In this document: positions 36,135 to 44,983 of the stretch, one piece after another
Layout of the letters: every line of letters starts with the position of its first letter
Numbering within the stretch: the stretch's first letter is position 1
Origin: Metabacillus sp. FJAT-52054
GTDB lineage: Bacteria; Bacillota; Bacilli; Bacillales; Bacillaceae
Direction of reading: 5' to 3'
DNA length: 64,000 bases
Assembly (NCBI RefSeq): GCF_037201815.1
Contig: NZ_CP147407.1
Span: 3,542,723-3,606,722 of the forward strand
Translations under genes and position numbers: made by a program
The notes under the pieces: generated by a model
The model's input: only the letters and a program-made list of their open reading frames with translations
Databases searched by the model: none
Told to the model about the DNA's origin: nothing

Positions 36135-36509
36135 TTAAAATGTAAAAAGCAAATCAATTACGACAACCTGAATAAATAACAAGCAAAAAAAGAGGATACT
36201 TAGCGGTCTGCTAAAATACCATGGAAGACGATACAGAATGTTTTGTACATAATAATTAAGAGAGAAAAAAATAAGAGCACCAATTCTCGCTATATTTAGG
36301 TTAAAACTCCTTTCTTTGTGATAAACCATTCCCTCGTAAAAATAGAGCGTTAACTTAGGCAAGAAGATGGCGGCCAATGCTGCGAGCATATTACTCACAA
36401 GCAGGATTGTAAACATTGAACTCGGAAAGGGGAGATCACTATGCGAGATTGCAAGCCCCATATAAAGTGCAAATAATACTCCGATCAAATAAGCAAAAAT
36501 TCTCCTCAT
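36135..36509 (-). CDS. Small membrane protein
   Basis: 124 residues with four hydrophobic segments (about 5-22, 32-50, 72-90, 100-120). It is first in the 36509-33516 cluster of membrane proteins. It may correspond to YfjE-type proteins of B. subtilis, but this is recalled from gene order and not from a clear motif. The start lies after a weak GGGTGAAAG site. Confidence 0.5.
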   Translation of the reverse strand: MRRIFAYLIGVLFALYMGLAISHSDLPFPSSMFTILLVSNMLAALAAIFLPKLTLYFYEGMVYHKERSFNLNIARIGALIFFSLNYYVQNILYRLPWYFSRPLSILFFCLLFIQVVVIDLLFTF

Positions 36510-36616
36510 CTTTCACCCTACTTTTCCATAAATATTCTTCATTAAATTACCAGTAAATCAAATCATTAGGAATAATCCATAGGACCTATTCCCTTTTATT
36601 GCTAGTCAGGAAACCT

Positions 36617-36652
36617 AAAAAGCACCCGCTTTTTTATTAGCGAATGCTTTCA
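36617..36652 (-). terminator. Terminator of the ADP-ribosylglycohydrolase genes
   Basis: The stem AAAGCA..CGCT / AGCG..TGCTTT with a two-base internal mismatch is followed by T residues on the minus strand. Confidence 0.65.
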
Positions 36653-36656
36653 ATAG

Positions 36657-38759
36657 CTATAGTGCTTGAAATATAATATTTTGGTATTTACCAGCCCCGC
36701 CGCTTAAGAAGCCAAAGCCATACATCCCATGTGTAAAAAGGCCATCCTCCGCTGTCAGCACCGATTGATTATTAATGAAAAAATGAAATGAAGATCCGCT
36801 GCATTCAATACGAAACGTATACGTCACCCCATGCTCCCACTCAAACGAAACCGTTTCCATTTTTTTGTACCCAAAGTCATTGCGGATAAATGAAATCCTG
36901 CCTTCTCCATCAAAACCCGCAAGGTAATGCCGCATAATGCCCTGAGCGCGGAAGAGGAGCAGATGGCTCGTTCCTTCAATAGGGGTAACGTCAACAGAAT
37001 AAGAGTAATCCGTAGAATAATAGTTCCCGGTATAGGAGGAGCAGCTGTCCGCAGATTTACAGATAAGTGCATCTCCCTCCAAACTCCACTCCCCCCTATG
37101 ATGAGCAAACGGGGTAACGGATCCAAATTCCCTGCACTGCTTGGAGAAATCGATGGTGTAATCGGCAGCTCCGTGTATATGGAATTCATCGATAAACAGC
37201 TTGCCGAAGGCCCGGTTATAGGTGGGGGAGTCGCTGCTGATTTTGTAGCCGATTTCGTCGATGAGGGAGCCTTTAGTATCGGGAATGATGAATGCAGCTT
37301 CTTGCCAGGATTGGTTTTTTAGTTGAATTGGAGGCAGGTATTGTTCATTTTTGGTATAGGTATCGCGTACGTAAGGGGTTAGAGTGATTTTTTCGCCGCG
37401 CCATTGATCGAGGAAGATTTGAGCTGAGACGGTTTGACCGCTGTATGCTTTCGGTGAGAAGACCGGCTTGTATTTTTCATCGTTAAATTCTTCTCTTCGG
37501 TAAAATGGTTTCCAGAAGATGCGGCTGCTGTCGCCCGAGATCATACGATCGAAAAGTATTTCCAGACTTCCTTTGTTCTGGAACCCTCTCTCTCGTGAGT
37601 GCCTTAGGATGGCTTTGAACGGATTGTTTGTTCGAAACCCATGAGTAGAACCTGGGAGAAGAAAATCAAAGTAAACTTCTCCGTGCTTTACGGCTTCTTT
37701 CAAATGACGAGGCGGTTCTTCGCGGTCCACCTGATATTTAAGCATGGCAAGCTCTTTTACAAAAGTGGGAATGTCTAAAATATTCAAGTAGCCTGAAACG
37801 CTGGAGGTGACGATCGTGTCGTTGATCGGTTTTCTGTAATGGGGAGGAATTTCCTGTAAACCGCTAAATACTCCGCAGATGGTTCCCACGTTCCCGGCGT
37901 TGCAATCCGTATCCCAGCCGCACATTGTGGCGATTTCAACCGTCCTGGCGAGATTGCCGTTTCCGTATAGAAGGGAGAGAATGCATACGCCCGCGTTCGG
38001 GATGATATGGCATTCACCGGGGTATTTATGATAGCCCCACTCCTCCTCCACATAGTGATAACAAAGGCGGAAGTCCTCCGGGTTTCTTTTGTAAAAGGAA
38101 ATAACCGCTTTTGCAAGCCTTGCATATTCGCATTCTTCCGGAATCTGAGCCAGGCCGCTCTCAATAATTTCTTCCATAGAGTCAGCTGTAAAAGCACGCG
38201 CGATGCACGCTGCAATAAACCTGGCGCCGTACAATCCGTTGCCGTCATGCGAGACGCTCGCCGCTTTCTCGGCGTACTCTGCGGCCTTTTCCGGATTGCC
38301 TGGAAAAATTAGACCCCATGTATCGATAAATATCTGCCCGCCAATCTGTTCGGCAAGGACCAGCCCATTGATTTCAGCCGAACCGGATTGGGGAGCAGGA
38401 ATTCCTTTTTTCAAATTCGAGTAGGCACGATGCTCGGTACTGACCTGCTCTCCGCCCCACCAAAGCATACCGATGCCTTCCCGGCAGTAATTAAGCCACG
38501 CTCTTCCCACATCCTGCGGCTCAAGCTCCCGATCGACGGCATCATCCAGTAATGCTCTTATAAAAAACACCGGTCCATTGGCATCGTCATCCGCTGAAAA
38601 CATCTGGTAGTCCTTTATATATCCCTTAATTTCACCGTAAACGTCCCGTATTTTCTCATACGTCCATTCCCGGGGTTCAACTGGAGCGCCGAGGCGAATC
38701 CCGATGTTCATTCCAAGAAATCCTGCATACACTTTTTCGAGGTATTGTTCTGTCTGCAA
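36657..38759 (-). CDS. ADP-ribosylglycohydrolase family protein with jelly-roll C-terminus
   Basis: 700 residues. Residues 1-330 form the all-helical ADP-ribosylglycohydrolase domain, with metal ligands in FSADDDANG and GWDTDCNAGNVGTICG. The middle and C-terminal about 350 residues are beta-rich; the last 170 (EWSLEGDALICKS, LAGFDGEGRISFIRNDFGYKK) look like a concanavalin-type domain. The family removes ADP-ribose or cleaves related N-glycosides, and members beside sugar transporters may act on nucleosides. The start is TTG after GGGAGGGG. It follows a second family member by 18 bases. Confidence 0.8.
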   Translation of the reverse strand: MQTEQYLEKVYAGFLGMNIGIRLGAPVEPREWTYEKIRDVYGEIKGYIKDYQMFSADDDANGPVFFIRALLDDAVDRELEPQDVGRAWLNYCREGIGMLWWGGEQVSTEHRAYSNLKKGIPAPQSGSAEINGLVLAEQIGGQIFIDTWGLIFPGNPEKAAEYAEKAASVSHDGNGLYGARFIAACIARAFTADSMEEIIESGLAQIPEECEYARLAKAVISFYKRNPEDFRLCYHYVEEEWGYHKYPGECHIIPNAGVCILSLLYGNGNLARTVEIATMCGWDTDCNAGNVGTICGVFSGLQEIPPHYRKPINDTIVTSSVSGYLNILDIPTFVKELAMLKYQVDREEPPRHLKEAVKHGEVYFDFLLPGSTHGFRTNNPFKAILRHSRERGFQNKGSLEILFDRMISGDSSRIFWKPFYRREEFNDEKYKPVFSPKAYSGQTVSAQIFLDQWRGEKITLTPYVRDTYTKNEQYLPPIQLKNQSWQEAAFIIPDTKGSLIDEIGYKISSDSPTYNRAFGKLFIDEFHIHGAADYTIDFSKQCREFGSVTPFAHHRGEWSLEGDALICKSADSCSSYTGNYYSTDYSYSVDVTPIEGTSHLLLFRAQGIMRHYLAGFDGEGRISFIRNDFGYKKMETVSFEWEHGVTYTFRIECSGSSFHFFINNQSVLTAEDGLFTHGMYGFGFLSGGAGKYQNIIFQAL

Positions 38760-38777
38760 TCAGACCCCTCCCTTTTA

Positions 38778-39929
38778 CTAGGTCAGGTACTTCTTTCTAT
38801 AGGTATGCAGCTGAAGATCTTTGGCTATTATTTTTTTTGCTGTTTCGGCAAACCGGCTGGAAAGGCCGGCAAAATCCATTCGATTCGCTTTCTCCAGCAG
38901 GACTTGATCCTCCTCTTTGATCACTTCATCCCCATACAGAGCTCCAAGTATAGCGCCGATCATGACACCGATGGAATCCGTATCCCGGCCTGAGTTGATG
39001 CCGTCATACATCGAAGGATAAAAAGCTCCGTCATTCAGAACGATAAAGGCCAGGGCCATCGGAAGCTCTTCAATGGAAAAAAGACGGCTCGGTGTATAGT
39101 GATTGGATGGCAGACCCGCTTTCCCTTCACTTCGGTGAACGTCATCTCCCATAGGAGAATAATCTTTCATCACATCCTGCAGCAAGTCGACCACTTCATC
39201 CATCTCGGCCTTTTTATCCCGCAAGCGCCTTGCCTCCTGGGTAACAGCTATTATCGCCTGCTTCGTGCCATCCTTAGCGAGACGAACCGCTGTATCCACA
39301 ATCCCTTCAACCGATGCACCATCTTCGAATGCCTTCGCCACACAGGCCGCCATTACCCCTGCCGCTTCCAGTCCATAGCTGTTCTGATGGCCCATTGCAA
39401 AAAGAATCGCTTCGTCGTAGGCACCTTTAGGATTCCCGGCATTAACGATCCCGACCGGTGCGATATACATAGCCGCCCCACAATTGACCATATTGCCGAT
39501 GCCGCCTTCTCTCGGCTCGCAGTTGGCCAGCGCATGGCGAGTGAAAATGTATTTTTCCGGATAAAAGAGGCGCTCAATCATGAGTGCCTCTCGTCCAAAT
39601 TCAGGAATATACGTTCTGCGGTAGGCGATCTCTTTTACAAATTCATTCGCGAGATCGTACGCATCCAAATGTCTCTCCTCTTTCATATAAACGCGCATCA
39701 AGGCACCCATCATCAATGTATCATCCGTGACAATGCTGAATCCCCTTTTCTTCCCCAGTGTCACTGCTGCATCCGCATTGGCCTTGTACCAGGGAATATT
39801 GAGGGACTCCACCCGTCCGTAAGCGGCCTTAATTTCCTCATAGGACAATTTTTCAACAGCGGCACCGAGGGCATCCCCAAGTGCCGCTGCATAAATAACG
39901 CCTTTCACGCGTGCCTGAAATGGAATCAT
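38778..39929 (-). CDS. ADP-ribosylglycohydrolase family protein
   Basis: 383 residues of helical ADP-ribosylglycohydrolase fold: GVIYAAALGDALGAAVE at the N-terminus, metal sites TDDTLMM and SGRDTDSIGVMIGAILGALYG. The start follows AAGGAG. It is placed between a truncated sugar-type solute-binding protein gene (12 bases upstream) and the larger homologue (18 bases downstream), so the three once formed one operon, probably for uptake and hydrolysis of a ribosylated or nucleoside compound. The expected permease genes are absent. Confidence 0.85.
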   Translation of the reverse strand: MIPFQARVKGVIYAAALGDALGAAVEKLSYEEIKAAYGRVESLNIPWYKANADAAVTLGKKRGFSIVTDDTLMMGALMRVYMKEERHLDAYDLANEFVKEIAYRRTYIPEFGREALMIERLFYPEKYIFTRHALANCEPREGGIGNMVNCGAAMYIAPVGIVNAGNPKGAYDEAILFAMGHQNSYGLEAAGVMAACVAKAFEDGASVEGIVDTAVRLAKDGTKQAIIAVTQEARRLRDKKAEMDEVVDLLQDVMKDYSPMGDDVHRSEGKAGLPSNHYTPSRLFSIEELPMALAFIVLNDGAFYPSMYDGINSGRDTDSIGVMIGAILGALYGDEVIKEEDQVLLEKANRMDFAGLSSRFAETAKKIIAKDLQLHTYRKKYLT

Positions 39930-39941
39930 GATGTTGGCTCC

Positions 39942-41048
39942 TTACTTCAGTTTTCCGTTCACGAACTTCGTGATCTCATCTCCGCCTGCCTTTTTCCACT
40001 CTTCCGCAAACTTGTCAAAATCGCTGATTGGGCGTTTTCCTGTGATGATATCGGCTGAAAATTCCTTATACAGGTTTTCCGCTGCATCCCATTTTGCCGA
40101 AGACGCTTCATCCAGAATCACTTTGTTATCCTCGCTGTAATATTGCTGCACCAGCTTTGCCGATTCCTCAGCGGGCTTGGAAAGAAGCGGCGTTTTCAGC
40201 GTTTTTTCGGGTTTAAAATCTGCAGGCTCCCAGAATCGGGCATACCATTCGCTGTAATATTTCTCCGTCAGTTCAATTTGGTTATCTGTAATTTTATAAT
40301 GCTCATTTTCAAATCCAATGCGATCCAGCATTTGTCCTTTAGGACTGGCAAGGTAATCGAGAACCTTAAAGGCCAGCTCTTTATTTTTAGATTGGGAGGA
40401 AATCGCGATCCCGCGGGACTCCTTTGAAATATCCGTGGCACCGTATCCCTGGAACTCTCCCTTTGCCGGAGGAAGCACGGTGAGCTCTGCCTCTTTGCCA
40501 TTCACCTGCGTCATTTTCCCGTTATAAATGTCAATTACCTTCCCGTTCGTTCCGACAATTACCCCGGAATCTCCATCGTAAAAGGCTTTTTCCTTTGTAT
40601 CCCACTGCTTTGTTGCAAACTGCTGATCGAGAAGGCCTTCCTTATAAAGCTCACTGTAAAATTCAAGCTTCGCCTTTTCCTTCTCGGAGACCTTTGCATA
40701 CTCAAATGTTCCATCACTCTTTTTCAGCCATGTTTGGTTCAGCCCGAATGCCATGTTGAAGATATAATCCAGTTCCGCAATATCCCCGGCTGCCGTGATC
40801 GCATTTTTCGGCTTGCCTCCGCCAGGTGCCTTTTCAACAAGCTCCTTGAAAAAGGCTTTGTAATTTTCCGGTGTAGGATCTGCCATGAGCGCCTTTGAAG
40901 AAGACAGCTGATTGAACCAGTCGCTGCGGATGACCGGCGTTTTTAAATCAAGCGGCTTGATCCACAGCAGATAAGGATAATTTTTCATCCTCTTTTCATT
41001 GTATGGCTCCATGATGGATAATAGGTTTTTTGATTTTTTAATAATCAT
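39942..41048 (-). pseudogene. Extracellular sugar-type solute-binding protein, 5'-truncated
   Basis: 368 codons matching the last two thirds of family 1 (LipO-like) substrate-binding proteins: GGGKPKNAITAAGDIAELDYIFNMAFG, FYSELYKEGLLDQQFA, LAFKVLDYLASPKGQ. Relatives have about 500-540 residues and a lipoprotein signal. Here the first about 40 residues are unlike the family, and there is neither a signal peptide nor a ribosome binding site at the start. The break coincides with the switch to very AT-rich DNA at about 41050. Best read as a gene whose 5' end and partner permeases were lost. Confidence 0.75.
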
Positions 41049-41376
41049 TACCGTTTTTTAAAAGTTAAACAAAAGCAGGGGAGCTGCTCAACAATTTAGT
41101 AATTGTGTCCAAACATCTTAATCGTACTATTATTTTGATAAATAATCCTTATTATACAACGTTTTATTCTGATTCAATTCACAACTTGAACAGGACATAT
41201 TTACGAATAATTCACAACCACTAAAGACAAGTGAATGGCCCATAACTATAAGTTATGGTTATAACACTAGAGTTTAATAAACTATGATTAATGATTATAT
41301 CTTTCTTCTCAGTTGGGTTATAAAAATTCCTCAATGAATATTATTATATCTACTAAATGTTAATATATTGTAATTA
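41049..41376. other. AT-rich junction region, no gene seen
   Basis: About 330 very AT-rich bases between the truncated binding-protein gene and the promoter of the secreted protease pair. No ORF or hairpin of note; it marks the edge of a segment with lower GC than its left flank. Confidence 0.5.
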
Positions 41377-41405
41377 TTTACAAAAATTTCATATTTAGGT
41401 ATAAT
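41377..41405 (+). promoter_or_regulatory. Sigma-A promoter of the protease pair
   Basis: TTTACA (41377-41382), a 17-base spacer and a consensus TATAAT (41400-41405), 45 bases before the start codon. Confidence 0.8.
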
Positions 41406-41449
41406 ACATTTATGATTAAATTCTATATTGAATTTGGAGGATAGAAATA

Positions 41450-42109
41450 ATGAAGAATAGAAAAAAAGTAATAGCTATAGTAGCTCTATGCGGGCTGTTA
41501 ATTACATGTATGTCTTTAACAACTATTTTGGTATTAGGGGCAGAAAAAAAGATGCTCAATAGTTCTAGCATTCCCACAGCTAAACCAGTGAAAAAGATAA
41601 AAATTAATGCTGAACTTCAAGTAGAATCCTTAGAAAATACAATAAATAAATTAGCTGACATAGTTGCTGAAGTAGAAATTAGAAGTGTGGTTAGTGAAAT
41701 GGATGAGCCAGGTCCTAAAACCGTATTTTCCGCAAATGTACTGGATGTCCTAAAAGGGGATGAAAACATTAAAGATATTAATGTGCTTCAACAAGGGAAT
41801 AGTAGGTACGAGTTTAATGGAAATAGAATGTTTAAACCCGGAGAAAAATATATATTAGTTTTGAAAAAAGCGCCTGATTTGGGTGAAACAGTTTATTGGA
41901 TAAGAGGAGAAGAAACACAAATTTACGAAGTTCAAGGGGATAGCGATTTATTAAGATGGGCAACTCCCTATGAAGATGAATTAAAAGATATTGAAAAAGA
42001 ACAAATTATTAAGAAAAGCTTAATGAAAGGAAAGGATGATAAACAATATAAACTTATAGATAAAAGGCTATTTAAAGAAAAAATAAAGAAAATTAAAAAA
42101 AGAGTTTAA
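41450..42109 (+). CDS. Secreted or anchored protein of unknown function
   Basis: 219 residues. A hydrophobic segment at 8-30 is a signal peptide or anchor. The rest is a mixed alpha/beta domain (IVAEVEIRSVV, TVFSANVLDVLKGDE, FKPGEKYILVLKKAP) that resembles the short OB-like domains found in exported Firmicute proteins, then a Lys-rich tail (KEKIKKIKKRV). No family can be named. The start follows GGAGG. The protease gene begins 14 bases after its stop, so they share a transcript. A partner, inhibitor or processing role is possible. Confidence 0.65.
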   Translation: MKNRKKVIAIVALCGLLITCMSLTTILVLGAEKKMLNSSSIPTAKPVKKIKINAELQVESLENTINKLADIVAEVEIRSVVSEMDEPGPKTVFSANVLDVLKGDENIKDINVLQQGNSRYEFNGNRMFKPGEKYILVLKKAPDLGETVYWIRGEETQIYEVQGDSDLLRWATPYEDELKDIEKEQIIKKSLMKGKDDKQYKLIDKRLFKEKIKKIKKRV

Positions 42110-42123
42110 AGAGGTGATAATCA

Positions 42124-42699
42124 ATGCATAAAAAAACAAAAACTATAATTATAAGCTTTGCAGTATTCTTGTCGGTCTTATTTTTGGGAATAAACCCAGT
42201 ATACGCACATTATCCTTCTAACCCTGGTTCAGAGACCGAAGGATATATAGTAGACATTTGGAATCATGCAGGTACATCTGTTGTAAATTATGGCCTTGAT
42301 TCAAATATCACAACTAGTTACAAAAATTTCATTTTAGATGGTGCACAAAAATGGAAAAACACAGGGGTAATAACGTTTAATTATGCAACTAGCTTCAGGA
42401 CTGGGAGTTTCCTAAGGTATACAGATAGTAGTAGTGATACAGTTGCAGCATTCTACGATTATCAATCTTCTAATTATCATTTATACCATTGGAAAATAAA
42501 ACTAAATACACATCATATGGATGGCAGAGGATCTACAGCAAACGCTACTACCGTAGCACACGAACTGGGACATGCAACCGGTCTAAATGATCTTTATTCT
42601 TTTGCAAACACTGGCAAACTTATGTATGGATACTCTAGTAGAACAGTAACTTATCCGGTTGCTTCTGACATCTCAGGAGCTAAAGTGGCTAATCATTAA
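42124..42699 (+). CDS. Secreted matrixin-like zinc metalloprotease
   Basis: 191 residues. A signal peptide (1-30, cleavage after VYA) exports it. The zinc motif HELGHATGLND (about residues 143-153), with the third ligand position filled by Asp in place of His, is followed by a Met-turn LMYGYS, as in matrixin/M10-type metzincins. No propeptide with a Cys switch is seen. The start follows GAGGTG. It is downstream of the 219-residue protein in a two-gene unit. Confidence 0.85.
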   Translation: MHKKTKTIIISFAVFLSVLFLGINPVYAHYPSNPGSETEGYIVDIWNHAGTSVVNYGLDSNITTSYKNFILDGAQKWKNTGVITFNYATSFRTGSFLRYTDSSSDTVAAFYDYQSSNYHLYHWKIKLNTHHMDGRGSTANATTVAHELGHATGLNDLYSFANTGKLMYGYSSRTVTYPVASDISGAKVANH

Positions 42700-42807
42700 G
42701 AAAAGAGACCACCATGCTAATTAATTTATGAAGATAAACACTATTGTCCATATCATACATTAAATGTAAAATTCCAGGATAAAGGCTTGTACAAAACCCG
42801 GTAAATA

Positions 42808-42852
42808 AGAGAGGCGGCCGCAAATAAGTTTGCGGCCGCCTCTCTTTCTATT
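42808..42852 (+). terminator. Very strong hairpin terminator after the protease gene
   Basis: A perfect 17-bp stem (42808-42824 with 42829-42845) with a TAAG loop and a T-rich run (CTATTTTTT) on the plus strand. It is unusually GC-rich (GGCGGCCGC) for this AT-rich segment and lies about 110 bases after the stop. Confidence 0.8.
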
Positions 42853-42964
42853 TTTTACGTTCGATAAATTTTGAAAAGGAAATAAGTACACCTTCGGATA
42901 AAATTAAAGTTACCTCATCAGAGGTGCCCTTATGTTTAAATAGCATAACATGGATCAAGTTAAT

Positions 42965-43465
42965 TTCGTTTGTTAACTGGTTCAAAAAAAGCTGATTGAT
43001 GCCGAAGCGATTTTTATGATGGAATCAAAATCGAAGCCAGCGCCAATAAGTTTACGTTTGGTGGAGAAGTCCATCAAACTCTTTGATGAACTGTTAGAAA
43101 AAGATATTTTTCCGACAATGAACAGGACAATTATTAAGAACTCTAGAAGGAAGAGCTCTCCTTAATTGAGAAAAAACTGAAAGGGAAAGTTGAGAAACTG
43201 ACTTGCCGATTTTTTGACACGCAAACTTAAATATGAAAACGGCAAATAAGAATAACAAAAGAATCAGATCAAACAGCATCTTTCAAAGGGAAAAAGACAG
43301 GCTCCATTTACGCTCAATGAGACGCGAAACCAGTTTGTATATATGAAGACTCATTTGCGTTTTAACCCATGTTCGATAGGGGCAAAGATAAGGTTGGAAA
43401 CGAATTAAGATTTGCCTTCATGGCTGCGGATTTGAAAAAGCACACCGCCATGAACACATAAAAGT
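42965..43465 (+). mobile_element. Decayed IS1182-family transposase
   Basis: No intact ORF, but pieces in several frames match an IS1182-type transposase: FYDGIKIEASANKFTF (near 43014-43060), EKSIKLFDELLEKDI, and near the 3' end DKVGNELRFAFMAADLKKHTA (43390-43455), the usual C-terminal block. Many stops and frameshifts separate them. Terminal inverted repeats were not found by eye. It is a relic on the plus strand. Confidence 0.65.
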
Positions 43466-43557
43466 CCATAAATATATACTTCATCACATAATTCCTATCA
43501 GTAAAAATCTCTGATCGAAACCCAATTCCAGTCTTTCTGGTTAGTTTTGTTCAAGGC

Positions 43558-43959
43558 TCACTTTCTTGCTTTAAATAAATGTGAAACTTTAATATAATCC
43601 TGATTATTAATTGAATAATATCCATTTTTTTCTTCTGCACTTTTAAAAATAGGCTTTTTACTTGCCCAAAATGTTAATTTTTTTATGCTTCCCTTATAAT
43701 TCACTTCAATGTAATAATCAGGATCTCTAATATCAAGTTTTTCCTTTTGGTATTCAGAATTACTTATCATTTTAATAAAATTTTGTTTGTCAATATTATT
43801 TTTGATTAGGTAGGAGTCGCCATTTTCAGTTGAAATTATATTTATTTCACTAGCATTAAGGAATTGCATCTCACTATTGTTCTTTCCATAGGAACTGCTA
43901 TCACAACCTGCCAGTAAAATAATAAAACAAACCAAAGACATAATTCCAATTTTTTTCAA
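43558..43959 (-). CDS. Small lipoprotein of unknown function
   Basis: 133 residues with a lipobox LAGC (about residues 16-19) after a short hydrophobic core, so the mature part sits on the outer face of the membrane. The rest is beta-rich with SEYQKEKLDIRDPDYYIEVNYKG. No family recognised. It is very AT-rich like the DNA around it. No good terminator or operon partner was seen. Confidence 0.65.
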   Translation of the reverse strand: MKKIGIMSLVCFIILLAGCDSSSYGKNNSEMQFLNASEINIISTENGDSYLIKNNIDKQNFIKMISNSEYQKEKLDIRDPDYYIEVNYKGSIKKLTFWASKKPIFKSAEEKNGYYSINNQDYIKVSHLFKARK

Positions 43960-44671
43960 TCAAAACCCTCCCAGTATATTGATTTGTTGGTGTTTTTGGG
44001 GAATGCTGCAAAACATTTCATCAAGCTTACAACCCATTTTACCCCAAGAGAACTGTTTGATTGTGATTCCCATCCAAATCTTCTTTCGGGAATGATCATA
44101 TTATCTTATAAGTATTGACGTAACACCCTAGTAAAAGTTACATAAATTCCCAACCTTTATTTACTTTTCTATTGGAATTTTACTAACTTTAAATTGAGCC
44201 AATTTCCTAATGAATTGTTTGTATCTCAAATTCCAAAATTAACCATTTTATTGTTAGATGTACCTTATTACTAGCCTAAATACCTCTCGAAATAACTTGA
44301 GGCTGTTGGATTCAAAAAGTTGATTTACAGTTAAAAATGCCATCAGTGGTTTACTCGCTCAACTCATCTACAAAACATTTCAGATGTGATTTTAAGCTGG
44401 TCTGAATGAAATTACTCTTTGATGCCGGTGGAATTTGCATTATTGAACGATGTCATTAACAGCACTTGGAAGGTTTTGAGCAACGGACATCGCACAAACG
44501 CCTCATTGTAGACTGCGCCATTGGTCGTTCATGAAATGCTGCGTTAAGCCTCAAATAAAGTATTAGGGTACAATTTGTTGCTTGCAACATCCAAATCCAG
44601 CTCCTTTTCAGGCAGAGAGTACGTGCACGGTAGAAAATCTGAATCGTTTAAGATCGTAAACCTGTAAAGGG
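43960..44671. other. Non-coding stretch with likely gene debris
   Basis: About 710 bases with short frames full of stops. No recognisable protein pieces, repeats or RNA structures could be assigned. It probably holds decayed sequence between the lipoprotein and the DUF4387 gene. Confidence 0.5.
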
Positions 44672-44983
44672 TCAATCGATTTCAATGGAGAAAAGCGGAG
44701 CATGCTGCTGGGCTCCGTACACATCCCTGTCGCCGATTGTACCTGAGGAAACGGTCCTCGCCATCGTGATTTTAATGCCGAGTGCCTGATCAAAAAATAC
44801 AAAATGATGGATTTGCGACTCGTCCGTACCGTATAGCTTCGAAATGGCAGCAGGTGTAACTTTCCCTGATTTCTTTACTCTTTCGTACGTGCTGGCAGAA
44901 TCGAACAGAATATCAAGCGTCAGTTCAAACGGACCGGAATTTTTGCTGCGGATCACTTTTGCCAGTTCATAAAGAGCAGCCAT
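44672..44983 (-). CDS. DUF4387 domain protein
   Basis: About 103 residues: LYELAKVIRSKNSGPFELTLDILFD at the N-terminus and the conserved FFDQALGIKITMARTVSSGT. DUF4387 proteins are almost always encoded next to AtuA-like (DUF1446) proteins or fused to them. The start is the ATG six bases after GAGGAGG; it overlaps the AtuA-like gene by 17 bases, so the pair is coupled. Biochemical role unknown. Confidence 0.8.
   Translation of the reverse strand: MAALYELAKVIRSKNSGPFELTLDILFDSASTYERVKKSGKVTPAAISKLYGTDESQIHHFVFFDQALGIKITMARTVSSGTIGDRDVYGAQQHAPLFSIEID

Noticed and set aside
39099..40058. 319-codon open frame on the plus strand
   Set aside because: It is antisense to an ADP-ribosylglycohydrolase gene with clear motifs, has no ribosome binding site and a Cys/His-rich composition typical of an antisense shadow.
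44340..44600. Possible transposase or enzyme debris
   Set aside because: Short frames give no recognisable motif, so no family could be assigned.
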